A stretch of 64,000 bases of DNA, taken from positions 1 through 64,000 of the forward strand of contig JBNKFQ010000204.1 in assembly GCA_050289385.1 (NCBI GenBank). The letters are read 5' to 3'. The position numbers were made by a program, and so were the translations under genes. Under the pieces are notes generated by a model. It did not search any database, was not told the DNA's origin, and saw only the letters and a program-made list of their open reading frames with translations. Numbering within the stretch: the stretch's first letter is position 1; every line of letters starts with the position of its first letter. The DNA comes from JBNKFQ01 sp050289385. GTDB taxonomy: Bacteria; Pseudomonadota; Gammaproteobacteria; Pseudomonadales; Porticoccaceae. Below are positions 52,193 through 60,404 of this stretch, piece after piece.

Positions 52193-53444
52193 TCACCGTT
52201 TGGGCTTCCAACGCCACTTCATCAAACGGCCGACCATCCGACGCGCGGGTGGCCTGCTTTCCAGAATATTCCTGCCAACGCCGCACGATCACATCCACGT
52301 ACTTCGGATCCAACTCGATGATCCTGGCTGATCGATGGGTTTTCTCGCAGGCAATGAGGGTGCTGCCAGAGCCACCGAACAGATCCAACACCACATCCCG
52401 GCTTATGCTGGAATTGCGGATGGCCCGCTCGACCAGCTCCACAGGTTTCATGGTGGGATGCAGATCATTCTTGACCGGCTTATTGAAAAACCAGACATCG
52501 CCTTGGTCGCGGGCGCCACACCAGTAATGGTCACTGCCTTCACGCCAACCGTACAGTATCGGTTCGTACTGGCGCTGGTAATCCGAGCGGCCCAAGGTAA
52601 AGGTATTCTTGGCCCAGACGATGAACGTCGACCATTTGCCGCCTGCATCCCTGAACGCTTTTTGCAGCGTATCCAGTTCGCTGGAGGACATAGCCACATA
52701 GCAGGCGCCCTTGGTCACCGTCAGCATGTTGGAAAGCGCCGCTTTCAAAAACGCGTAAAAGTCATCGCCCAAATTGTCATTCAGTATGCGCCGATCTTTG
52801 CCGCGCATTTTGTCTTTGGCGTTGTTGCCATAATCGACGTTGTAGGGAGGATCGGTAAACGCCATATCGGCCAGGCCGCCATCCATCAATTGAGCGAGAT
52901 CCTGAGCATTGGTGGAGTCACCACACAGAAGGCGGTGATCACCTAGCAACCATAAATCGCCGCTCTGACTGACGGGCTCCGGTTCGATTTCAGGCACCGC
53001 ATCTTCGTCTGACTCGCCGGCATCATCATCGCCACCGAGCAGCTCATCCAGTTCCTCGTCGGAGAAACCAATGAGGTCCAGATCGAAGCCGATGTCTTTC
53101 AAGTCGGCAAGCTCAAGCTTCAGCAGCTCTTCATTCCAACCGGCATTCTCGGCAATCTTGTTATCCGCAATCACTAACGCGCGGCGCTGAGCTTCGGACA
53201 GATGGGCCAGCACAATCACCGGCACTTCACGCAGCCCTAATTGCTGGGCCGCCATGAGTCGGCCATGTCCTGCGATGATGACGTTGTCGTCACCAACGAG
53301 AATCGGATTTACAAAGCCAAACTCGGCAATGGAACCGGCAATTTGAGAGACCTGCACATCGTCATGTGTGCGCGCATTTTTGGCATAGGGAATCAATCGC
53401 TGGAGGGGCCAATGCTCCACCGTTTCAACGCTGACAGATAACAT
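52182..53444 (-). CDS. ParB-domain / DNA methyltransferase fusion
   Basis: The 420-residue protein fuses a ParB/Srx-like N-terminal domain (IPYAKNARTHDDVQVSQIAGSIAEFGFVNPILVGDDNVIIAGHGRLMAAQQLGL, about 19-71) to an amino-methyltransferase. In the methylase, motif IV comes first (MAFTDPPYNVDYGN, about 195-207) and motif I last (VLDLFGGSGSTLIACE), as in beta-class N6-adenine enzymes. An acidic linker (about 135-160) joins the halves. Such fusions are common in phages and can protect phage DNA or mark it. There is no linked nuclease gene. Confidence 0.9.
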   Translation of the reverse strand: MLSVSVETVEHWPLQRLIPYAKNARTHDDVQVSQIAGSIAEFGFVNPILVGDDNVIIAGHGRLMAAQQLGLREVPVIVLAHLSEAQRRALVIADNKIAENAGWNEELLKLELADLKDIGFDLDLIGFSDEELDELLGGDDDAGESDEDAVPEIEPEPVSQSGDLWLLGDHRLLCGDSTNAQDLAQLMDGGLADMAFTDPPYNVDYGNNAKDKMRGKDRRILNDNLGDDFYAFLKAALSNMLTVTKGACYVAMSSSELDTLQKAFRDAGGKWSTFIVWAKNTFTLGRSDYQRQYEPILYGWREGSDHYWCGARDQGDVWFFNKPVKNDLHPTMKPVELVERAIRNSSISRDVVLDLFGGSGSTLIACEKTHRSARIIELDPKYVDVIVRRWQEYSGKQATRASDGRPFDEVALEAQTVTSV

Positions 53445-53693
53445 GAGATACCTTGGAAATATGGGAGTGCGAACCGCGAACCCTGCGAACCCGAGTTCGC
53501 ACCCTGACGCTAGCGAAATGCCGCGCTCACGCCCCCCGTATTGCTCTATGGCCAGGAAGGACCCATGGCATGGGGATGCAGAAATGAAAAAGCCACGGTG
53601 TGGTGGCCGTGGCTTGTGTGCAGTTCACTCGTGAGATTAGCAAGCATTCTCGCTCAAAATGCCGCTTTTGTCCCACAGGGGGTTTTGGCGTTC
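53445..53693. other. Intergenic region upstream of the ParB-methylase gene
   Basis: These 249 bases contain one clear minus-strand terminator (53584-53615) and otherwise no gene that I can support. A promoter for the ParB-methylase gene should lie between 53445 and about 53584. Confidence 0.5.
53584..53615 (-). terminator. Rho-independent terminator of the replication operon
   Basis: On the minus strand AAGCCACGG pairs perfectly with CCGTGGCTT around eight bases, followed by TTTC. It lies 79 bases after the last replication-module gene. Confidence 0.8.
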
Positions 53694-54083
53694 TCACGCA
53701 GACTTATGCTCCTGTTCTAAACGCGCCGCTATTTTTAGTAACGCCCCATACCAATAACGCTGGGCAGAGGTTTTGGGGAAGCCGGTTTCCCGGGCAATCA
53801 TTCGCCAAGGCGTCCGGTAAGCTCTGAGCCACACCAGATTTCGTTCACCGTGGTTGATCCAGGTTATCCAGGTCAGGGTTTCCTCCATGCGTGTGATCTG
53901 ATCCGGCGTGGCACGCAACCGAATGGGTTGCGGCTCTTGCCGAGCCAGTTCGCGAGGCTCGTATTTGATATCAGGCCAGTAGCTCACGTAGCCCAACGAA
54001 CGATCGCCGGGAAGTTTGCGCAGCGTAGACACACACTCCTCAAAGCGCGCGGCCACCTGTTCGGTTTGCCAATGCGTCATCAC
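53694..54083 (-). CDS. DUF6362-like phage protein
   Basis: A 129-residue protein with a C-terminal HTH-like segment (WLRAYRTPWRMIARETGFPKTSAQRYWYGALLKIAARL, about 84-121) resembling DUF6362, a phage family that I recall at the end of replication modules. A DNA-binding or late-gene regulatory role is likely because of the HTH and its position just before the terminator. It overlaps the RuvC-like gene by four bases (ATGA). Confidence 0.78.
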   Translation of the reverse strand: MMTHWQTEQVAARFEECVSTLRKLPGDRSLGYVSYWPDIKYEPRELARQEPQPIRLRATPDQITRMEETLTWITWINHGERNLVWLRAYRTPWRMIARETGFPKTSAQRYWYGALLKIAARLEQEHKSA

Positions 54084-54826
54084 AGACCTCCTTGGCGATG
54101 CTCCATCGCCCAGTACAGCAAGGCCAGCGCATCGGCCTCGTTATCGTCGACAGGCTGATGGCCACGGCGCCGCGCGGCGTCCAGCATCATGTCCTTACTG
54201 GCATTGCCTTTGCCGGTAGCGTGTCGTTTGATAGTCCCGACCGGTACCGCCTCATAGGCAATGGCGTGCTGCTCGCACCAGGCAGTCAGGTGTGCCATGA
54301 AGCCACCGTAGGCGTGGGCCGCGTCGACACCCAAATGCCGGCGTACCTCCTCGAAAAAGACCAGACGGATTGGGCCAGCAGATTGATTCAGCTCGTTCAA
54401 AAACTGAGTGAACTTCACAAAGCGCATACCACCGCCTTGCCAGCGATCGTTTTTGAAACTGGCAGAGCCACTGGTGACGAGTCCTTGTGCAGTCCGGATA
54501 GCCCAGCCGCTGGTGGTCCCGAGATCCAAACAGAGCATCACTGGACTGGTCGCGTTTGCCAAGCCCTCCGCCCCGGGATGGAGAGCCACCCTTTGGGGCT
54601 CTCCTCTCCCGTAGGGAGAGGGAGTCTGCGTGCAATCTGGAATTGCCCCTAAAAGCCCCGTCATTGCTGGGTTTGTGGGTAGATTGCAGGGGGTCTCTGC
54701 AATCTGGGGTCTGCAATCTGCAAACTGCTCTAAGTGGTTGTTTTTGCTGGATTCCAGTTTGCAGGCAGATTGCAGTTTGCAGCAAACTGGGTCAGATTGC
54801 AGACTGGCTATTGGGGTGTTTTTCAT
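54080..54826 (-). CDS. RuvC-like Holliday junction resolvase with unusual N-terminal extension
   Basis: The conserved part (about 97-248 of 248) is an RNase H-fold nuclease: LCLDLGTTSGWAIR with the first catalytic Asp, VFFEEVRRHLG with the Glu, and the C-terminal DDNEADALALL. It should resolve branched replication or recombination intermediates. I choose ATG 54826, because it overlaps the primase stop as ATGA and GGAGG lies ten bases before it. The first 95 residues are not family-like. They are encoded by DNA packed with CAG(A/T)TTGCA repeats and a double hairpin, and a downstream start near 54538 cannot be excluded. Confidence 0.85.
   Translation of the reverse strand: MKNTPIASLQSDPVCCKLQSACKLESSKNNHLEQFADCRPQIAETPCNLPTNPAMTGLLGAIPDCTQTPSPYGRGEPQRVALHPGAEGLANATSPVMLCLDLGTTSGWAIRTAQGLVTSGSASFKNDRWQGGGMRFVKFTQFLNELNQSAGPIRLVFFEEVRRHLGVDAAHAYGGFMAHLTAWCEQHAIAYEAVPVGTIKRHATGKGNASKDMMLDAARRRGHQPVDDNEADALALLYWAMEHRQGGL
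54580..54624. repeat. REP-like double hairpin inside the resolvase gene
   Basis: Two adjoining palindromes: GGAGAGCC/GGCTCTCC (54580-54604) and CTCTCCC/GGGAGAG (54606-54620, extendable with a bulge). This layout resembles the REP/MITE-like elements that spread in proteobacterial genomes. It is translated as part of the resolvase extension. Confidence 0.55.
54631..54801. repeat. Cluster of ten CAG(A/T)TTGCA repeats
   Basis: The nine-base word CAGATTGCA or CAGTTTGCA occurs, in both orientations, at 54631, 54698, 54712, 54719, 54755, 54766, 54773 and 54793, with 8-of-9 copies at 54681 and 54782. Ten copies in 171 bases cannot be explained by coding needs. Location directly behind the primase-helicase gene suggests an origin or operator region. 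Confidence 0.75.
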
Positions 54827-57018
54827 ACCGAATGTACCTCCTGGTAAACCCACACATCCGGGTTCTCGACAGGAAGAACGGCGCCGGTTTGCGGGCATTT
54901 GTAATGGGTGGGTTTGATTGCGTAGCAGGACTGCGTCAGCTCCCCTGTATCCGTGTCCACGGTTTCAGGCCCGGGGATGATCATCCCCTCCACACACAGA
55001 TAGCCGTACTTGCTGCGCGTCAGTTCGGGCAGACCATAGTCCTCAGGGTTACGAAAAAACTTGATGTCGCCTTTGCTGGACAGCACCGAGATCCGCTCGT
55101 TGATGGTGCGATTGGCGCCAAGCCCCGCATGCCCCTCGAATGTTTCCGCAAACTGGTTGGCGGTGTAGACACGTCCCAGTGCGGCCTCATCAAAGAGCAT
55201 TTGCACAATCACATCGCGCTTGCGCAATCGCTCAGCATCCAGCTTCGCGGCGTAGTCTTGATTCACCAGCCGATCGTGATTGGGGTCCAGCTCAATCCAG
55301 CGCCCCTGACTTTTATCAACGTGCTTGGTGGGTAAACCGGCGCCGTTACGCAGCTCAAACACCAACACCCGATCGGTACGTGATTCGTCCGGCCGGTACA
55401 GCAACATGCCGGTGGTGTAATAACCGCGCAGACTGCCCGCACCGGACAGCGCTAAAAACGGATCTTCCTCGACCTGTTTTTTACTGATCTTCTTGGTGTG
55501 ATGCGCGAGGATAATGCCGGCCTCTGGATTGACCGCATCGCGTAACCGCTCAACACGCTCGCGCAAGAAAAACAGCATGGCGTTGTTGTCGTTTTCGCTG
55601 CTGCCATCCGGACCACCATCAAACACATTGCGGATGGGGTCGATCACCAGCACATCCATGCCGCCATTCGCTGCAGCTTGTTGCAGAGCCTCAATCACTT
55701 GCTCCACACCCTCGTCATTGAGCACCAGCCGCAACTGAGGCGTAACCAGAAGATTGTTTGCTGCCTTGTGGCAAAGCGCGGCCGACAAGCCCATCGACTG
55801 AATGCGCTCGCGCAGATAGTGGTATTGCACCTCGGCCTGCAAATAGAACACGCGCAGTGGCCTCGAGGGTGAGAGTTCCAAGAAGGGTTCGCCGGCTGCC
55901 ATGTGCGCCAACCACGACAGCAGAAAATCACTCTTGCCGACCTTGGGGGCACCACCGAACACGACTATGCCTCCTGGTGTTAAAACACGCGGCGCAATCA
56001 AGTCGTCAGGCATCGGCGATGTATCGGCCAGCAAGTCGCCCAACGAATGAACAGGGATGACCGGCGTGTCTTTCAGAATCGTGCGCTGGCTGTCGCGCAC
56101 AAAGCTCCAGATGTCCAATCCTTCGGCCACTGCATCAGCGGCATCCCACTTTTCAGGTTTGTCGTTGGGCAAATGCAAGACGGCCACAGTGCTGGCGCCA
56201 AATTGAATTAATGCCTGCGCGACGCGACTGGCATACTGCTGACCAGCGTCGTCGTTATCCGGCCAGATCAACACCTGCTTACCTTTAAGTGGCGACCAGT
56301 CCGTTTTACCCACAGGGGCGTGTGCGCCGTTCATGGCTGTGGTGGCCACCAGCCCTTCACGGATCAGTGCATCCGCTGCTTTCTCACCTTCCACCAAAAT
56401 GATCTGCGACGCCGATGCTATCTGTGGCTGGTTGTACAGCGGGCGCGGTTCCGGAGCACGCATTGTCCTTGCCACCACGTCCCAGGGTCTAAACTCCTTG
56501 CCGTTGGGTGTGTCATAGCGGTACACACAGGCGATCAATTTTCCGTGTGGATCTCGGTAGTCCCACTTGGCTGTCGCCGGCCCAAGCTCATCTACCGGAA
56601 TAGATTTCGTGTGCGTTGGAGTATGGCTTTTGGTGGTTCCTTGCGGTGGGATCTGATCAGACACACCCAGCCACTGTGCAATGGATGTCATCACTGCCGG
56701 AAAATCGCGTTGAGCATCCAGATGCATAACACGCGCCCAAGCATCAAAAATGTCACCACCTTCGCCAGTAGCAAAGTCGATCCACATTCCCGCACGCGCA
56801 CCATCCAGTTCAATCACTAGACTCTTGCCGGCATTGCCATCCAGATCGCCGACCACGTATTGCTTGCCACGCTGCTTGCCTGCAGGAAACAGGTAGTGCA
56901 ACACGGAAGGCAACCGCGCCAGCAACTGGGCCTTCAGCTCTGCAGCATCAAGCCTTGGCTTGGGAGCGAGTTCCTGATCAGGGGCATCATTAAAGTCGAG
57001 CCAAACGACATTGGTCAT
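54823..57018 (-). CDS. Primase-helicase with Toprim and RepA-like ATPase domains
   Basis: The 731-residue protein begins at ATG 57018 (MTNVVWLDFNDAPDQ), with GGAGG seven bases before it and an ATGA overlap with the nuclease stop. An N-terminal zinc-free primase-like part (about 40-110) is followed by the Toprim domain (ILVEGEKAADALI and LIWPDNDDAGQQYASRVAQAL, about 200-290). Then comes a RepA/AAA_25 hexameric helicase (Walker A GAPKVGKSD near 356, Walker B VLVIDPIRNVFDGG). A winged C-terminus binds DNA. It should start phage replication. Confidence 0.9.
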   Translation of the reverse strand: MTNVVWLDFNDAPDQELAPKPRLDAAELKAQLLARLPSVLHYLFPAGKQRGKQYVVGDLDGNAGKSLVIELDGARAGMWIDFATGEGGDIFDAWARVMHLDAQRDFPAVMTSIAQWLGVSDQIPPQGTTKSHTPTHTKSIPVDELGPATAKWDYRDPHGKLIACVYRYDTPNGKEFRPWDVVARTMRAPEPRPLYNQPQIASASQIILVEGEKAADALIREGLVATTAMNGAHAPVGKTDWSPLKGKQVLIWPDNDDAGQQYASRVAQALIQFGASTVAVLHLPNDKPEKWDAADAVAEGLDIWSFVRDSQRTILKDTPVIPVHSLGDLLADTSPMPDDLIAPRVLTPGGIVVFGGAPKVGKSDFLLSWLAHMAAGEPFLELSPSRPLRVFYLQAEVQYHYLRERIQSMGLSAALCHKAANNLLVTPQLRLVLNDEGVEQVIEALQQAAANGGMDVLVIDPIRNVFDGGPDGSSENDNNAMLFFLRERVERLRDAVNPEAGIILAHHTKKISKKQVEEDPFLALSGAGSLRGYYTTGMLLYRPDESRTDRVLVFELRNGAGLPTKHVDKSQGRWIELDPNHDRLVNQDYAAKLDAERLRKRDVIVQMLFDEAALGRVYTANQFAETFEGHAGLGANRTINERISVLSSKGDIKFFRNPEDYGLPELTRSKYGYLCVEGMIIPGPETVDTDTGELTQSCYAIKPTHYKCPQTGAVLPVENPDVWVYQEVHSV

Positions 57019-57776
57019 GGTGACACCTCCCGCCAGCAGCGATCCTGCCAAGGACAAAATCGGCACTCGTAGTGGGTCGGGTCATGACTCAGTCGAGGCA
57101 GTAGCTCACCCGCATCACAGGCCTGCAGAACTCGCACGCCACGATCGGAGGCACGTTGCGCCAGTTCGCCGTTAAACGGCACCCATTCGAAATAGATTTC
57201 GGCAGTATCTTTATTGATGGCCGTAAACAGCGCTGGGTTGCTCGCAATGCCGGGAATTTGCGGTTCCATATACGCCTGATACAACGCGACCTGTGCCGCA
57301 TAGATCGGCTTGGACAAGGTCAGCCCTCGTTTCACCGTATCCTTCCAGGATTTGCCGTTCAGCGATTTGCATTCCCACAGCGCCGGGTATTGAGCGGTAA
57401 TGTCGTTAGGTCCTGCCGCCAAAATGCCATCGACGTGACCCCGCAAACGACCATCCATGGCAGAAAATCCGTATTGCCCACCGGTAGAGGTTTCGGTGTG
57501 CAAATCAAATCCTGCAGCACGCAGCCAGTCGATCGCGAGCGATTCAAATACATGCCCGGCAGCGAATATGCGCAGCGTTTGCCCGGAGAACTCTCGACCT
57601 TCATCCACTGGCGCTTTCAGATACTCAAACTGCAAGGCTCGATCGCAGGCGACACCAAGACGTGAGGCACCCAGATAATTGCGCGGTGTTTGTTGCGCCT
57701 GAACTGATTGCAACGCGCCATCAATGCGCGCGCAAATCTGCTCAGACAGGTTGGGTTTATGATTGAAGTCCAGCAT
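57015..57776 (-). CDS. Cas4-like PD-(D/E)xK nuclease
   Basis: A 253-residue exonuclease of the Cas4/RecB superfamily. The nuclease core shows GHVDGIL (about 115) and LWECKSLNG (about 135), preceded by FAAGHVFESLAIDWL. A Cys near residue 50 (GVACDRAL) and a C-terminal cluster CRFCPWQDRC (about 238-247) are placed like the four cysteines that bind a 4Fe-4S cluster in Cas4 and AddB. In phages such enzymes process ends for recombination. It overlaps the primase gene by ATGA. Confidence 0.9.
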   Translation of the reverse strand: MLDFNHKPNLSEQICARIDGALQSVQAQQTPRNYLGASRLGVACDRALQFEYLKAPVDEGREFSGQTLRIFAAGHVFESLAIDWLRAAGFDLHTETSTGGQYGFSAMDGRLRGHVDGILAAGPNDITAQYPALWECKSLNGKSWKDTVKRGLTLSKPIYAAQVALYQAYMEPQIPGIASNPALFTAINKDTAEIYFEWVPFNGELAQRASDRGVRVLQACDAGELLPRLSHDPTHYECRFCPWQDRCWREVSP

Positions 57777-58132
57777 CAGAACGGCACCTCGTTTTTGTAC
57801 AACTCCTGCAAAGCCGCGTGATAGGCGTTCAATACGGCATCGACCAGACCCGTAATTTCAGCCTTGGTGTAGTCACCCAAACCTTTATTCATGCCCACAC
57901 TGACAACGTAATCCGCCAGTGGACCCAACACTGATTCAGCTGCTTTTTGTTCAAGATCGGTTCGGCTCATAGCCCCCCCCTGGCGGTGCAATTGATAGTG
58001 AATGTCCTGGCAGAGCTTGGAGCAGAACCGCTTGTAGCTGGCTCGCCGTTGCTCGGGTGCTTGTTTGCGATCGGGGTCCAGCCAGCCGAAACCTCGCGGT
58101 GGGCGGTGGCATATAAAACATCGGTAGTGCAC
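57776..58132 (-). CDS. DUF6511-like phage protein with zinc-binding N-terminus
   Basis: A 118-residue protein. Its N-terminus (YRCFICHRPPRGFGW, then FCSKLCQDIHYQLH) has two CxxC pairs for zinc binding. The C-terminal helical part (MSRTDLEQKAAESVLGPLADYVVSVGM, DYTKAEITGLVDAVLNAYHAAL) matches, from recall, the DUF6511 family. It is encoded between helicase and nuclease genes with one-base spacing, which suggests an accessory role in replication. Confidence 0.78.
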   Translation of the reverse strand: MHYRCFICHRPPRGFGWLDPDRKQAPEQRRASYKRFCSKLCQDIHYQLHRQGGAMSRTDLEQKAAESVLGPLADYVVSVGMNKGLGDYTKAEITGLVDAVLNAYHAALQELYKNEVPF

Positions 58133-58133
58133 A

Positions 58134-59807
58134 TCAGGCCGCCTCCCTGCGTTCTGCTGCGTTAAAAATGCGTGACTGGATATCGCGCTTGTTGAACTGG
58201 AATGCCAACAGGCAGGAGGCTTGATAGCGGGTCAAGCCGAAGTCTTTGCGGTAGGTTGGTGGCAGATAGCGCAATTGCTGTGCAGTAACCGCTTGATTGA
58301 GCCACTTGCGCGATTTGTTGGCGGCATCTTCGGTTTCGTGCTCGTTCAGCCAGTCGTCGGCTGCAGCCAGGCAAACTGTTCGATCACCTTTGGCAAGCAA
58401 ACGCGCCGGCTGCTTCTTACCGCCACCCATGCAGTACCAATGACCTGCCAGAAAGAAGACGCCTGCCCAGGCCTCGAATCCCGTCGCCATCAGTGCCGCG
58501 TCGTCACCAAACAGATCACACCAACGAAACGATGAGCGTTTCAGCAGATCAATTTCGGACATAACAAAATCGGAGAGATCGACTTTGCCTTCGCTTTCTG
58601 TGCGCTCCCATACGTGACCACAGAGCGAACATTCGCGTATCGCCGCCGGTACCATGGCACCGCATCCAGGGCATTCCTTTTGCGGTGCCTCACCCAATCC
58701 TTCGTGGCCATCCAGATTGACGTCTTGCTCCAGAGAGCCATGCAGCAAGGTGCTGGTGCCAAAATCCAGCACAATGCAGTCACTCTTGGTGACACCGGGA
58801 TGTTCGTTGGGATCGACAGTGCGTAGGCCACGACCGATCATCTGGATCAGCGTGGATTTGTAAGAGCTGGGTCGAAGCAAAATCACACAGCTGGTGGGTG
58901 GAAAGTCCCAACCCTCGGTCAATACAGCCACATTCACGATGATCTGGGATTCGCCCGATTGAAAGCGACTCAGTGCCGCCTGACGTTCAGCTGTGGTCAA
59001 CTCCCCGTGGATCAGCTCTGCCGCAAATCCGGCGGCCGTAAAAGCCTCTGCCACATTACGAGCGTGATTCACCGTGGAGCAGAACACTACGGTGGGTCGG
59101 TCATGGGCTTTGTCTTTCCAGTGCCGGATAACGGCATCGGTGATTGGCGCCTTGTTCATGATGGCGTCGACCGCCGTCATGTCGAAATCGTCGGCCGCAC
59201 GCTTTACCTGAGACAGCTCACTCTGTGTGCCCACATCAATGACAAAGGTACGAGGCGGTACCAAGTGGCCGGAAGAAATCAGTTCCGCGAGGGTGATTTG
59301 ATCCGACACGTTGCTGAATATCGGGCGCAGGCCTTTCTTATCGCCCCGATTGGGTGTGGCCGTTACGCCGAAAATAGCGACGTTCGGATTGCGATCGCGA
59401 ACATGATCGATAATGCGTCGATAGGTTGGCGCCGCCGCATGGTGCGCTTCATCAATCACCAGTAGATCCAGCGTGGGCATGTTTTGCAAATTGCTGTCTC
59501 TGCCCAGTGTTTGCACCATGGCGAAGGTAGCTTGCCCATCCCAGGACTTAGCGTGAGCATCAAATACAGAAGTGCTTACCTTAGGATTTACGCGCCGGAA
59601 CTTGGCTTCGTTCTGAGTGGTGAGTTCATCGCGATGGGCCAGCACGCAGGCCTTGGCATCTTCACCGGCCAACCACTGCCCGGTAACACCGGACAGCATG
59701 ATGGTTTTACCGGCGCCCGTAGGCGCCACTCCCAATGTATTTTGGTGCTGTTTAAGCGCAGTCAAACTGCGCTCCACAAACAGCTTTTGACGAGGTCGTA
59801 ATATCAT
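58134..59807 (-). CDS. DEAD/DEAH-box helicase with zinc finger
   Basis: The 557-residue superfamily 2 helicase resembles the phage UvsW/RadD group. Motifs seen: I VAPTGAGKTIM (about 27-37), II VIDEAHH, III VTATPNRGD, V VLTEGWDFP and VI QMIGRGLR. A four-cysteine finger (CPGCGAMVPAAIRECSLCGH, about 381-400) follows the helicase core. It would remodel forks or branched DNA during phage replication. It is read in the early operon, 12 bases after the preceding gene. Confidence 0.9.
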   Translation of the reverse strand: MILRPRQKLFVERSLTALKQHQNTLGVAPTGAGKTIMLSGVTGQWLAGEDAKACVLAHRDELTTQNEAKFRRVNPKVSTSVFDAHAKSWDGQATFAMVQTLGRDSNLQNMPTLDLLVIDEAHHAAAPTYRRIIDHVRDRNPNVAIFGVTATPNRGDKKGLRPIFSNVSDQITLAELISSGHLVPPRTFVIDVGTQSELSQVKRAADDFDMTAVDAIMNKAPITDAVIRHWKDKAHDRPTVVFCSTVNHARNVAEAFTAAGFAAELIHGELTTAERQAALSRFQSGESQIIVNVAVLTEGWDFPPTSCVILLRPSSYKSTLIQMIGRGLRTVDPNEHPGVTKSDCIVLDFGTSTLLHGSLEQDVNLDGHEGLGEAPQKECPGCGAMVPAAIRECSLCGHVWERTESEGKVDLSDFVMSEIDLLKRSSFRWCDLFGDDAALMATGFEAWAGVFFLAGHWYCMGGGKKQPARLLAKGDRTVCLAAADDWLNEHETEDAANKSRKWLNQAVTAQQLRYLPPTYRKDFGLTRYQASCLLAFQFNKRDIQSRIFNAAERREAA

Positions 59808-59819
59808 GGGCCGACCTCC

Positions 59820-60404
59820 TTATTGTGCCCAGCTGGGCCGACCGGAAGGTGCGGCAGTAGTGGCAGGTTTGGATGCGGGTACGGTGGGTTGTGTATTGAT
59901 GCGTCCCATCACCGCCGCATAGTCTTTGCTGTCAGGGGTAATGGCAGTCTTCACAACGTTTTTGTCGTCGCCGTTTTGATCCTTCTCCATTTCCACTTTG
60001 GCCACTAACTCGATGCCATCCAGATCAGCAAAGCCCTGAATGCGACGCGCCTGTTGTGCCTGAGGTGTGTTGTCCTGAGGGTGAAGGCCTCGCGCCGAAT
60101 TCAGAATGCCTTTGATAAAGGCTCTGCCCATGTTCGCCCACTCAGGACCTTTCGGACTGTGCAAACCAATCAGGCTCCACATCTTGCGCTTCGCGTAAGG
60201 ACCATCGAGCACCACGAATTCGCAATTGAGGTAAATCGATCCGGTGGTGTTGCTTTGGGTGGCGTAACCACCGGTCCATCCTTGTGACGCATCGTCATAG
60301 CCACCAGGGCGAATGGTCATGCGGACTTTGACTAACGTGCCTTTGGGGATCAGGTCAAAGCTGTTTTGATCGTCGGCTGTGTTGAAATCATTCCAAGTCG
60401 TCAT
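59820..60404 (-). CDS. Possible single-stranded-DNA-binding phage protein
   Basis: A 194-residue protein. The core (FDLIPKGTLVKVRMTIRPGGYDDASQGWTGGY, then GSIYLNCEFVVLDGPYAKRKMWSLIGLHSP) has an OB-fold-like strand pattern and resembles DUF669-type phage proteins. The C-terminal 50 residues are Pro/Ala/Thr-rich and disordered, as in SSB tails. It is adjacent to the Sak4-like ATPase, a common partner arrangement. The SSB function is inferred. Confidence 0.7.
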   Translation of the reverse strand: MTTWNDFNTADDQNSFDLIPKGTLVKVRMTIRPGGYDDASQGWTGGYATQSNTTGSIYLNCEFVVLDGPYAKRKMWSLIGLHSPKGPEWANMGRAFIKGILNSARGLHPQDNTPQAQQARRIQGFADLDGIELVAKVEMEKDQNGDDKNVVKTAITPDSKDYAAVMGRINTQPTVPASKPATTAAPSGRPSWAQ

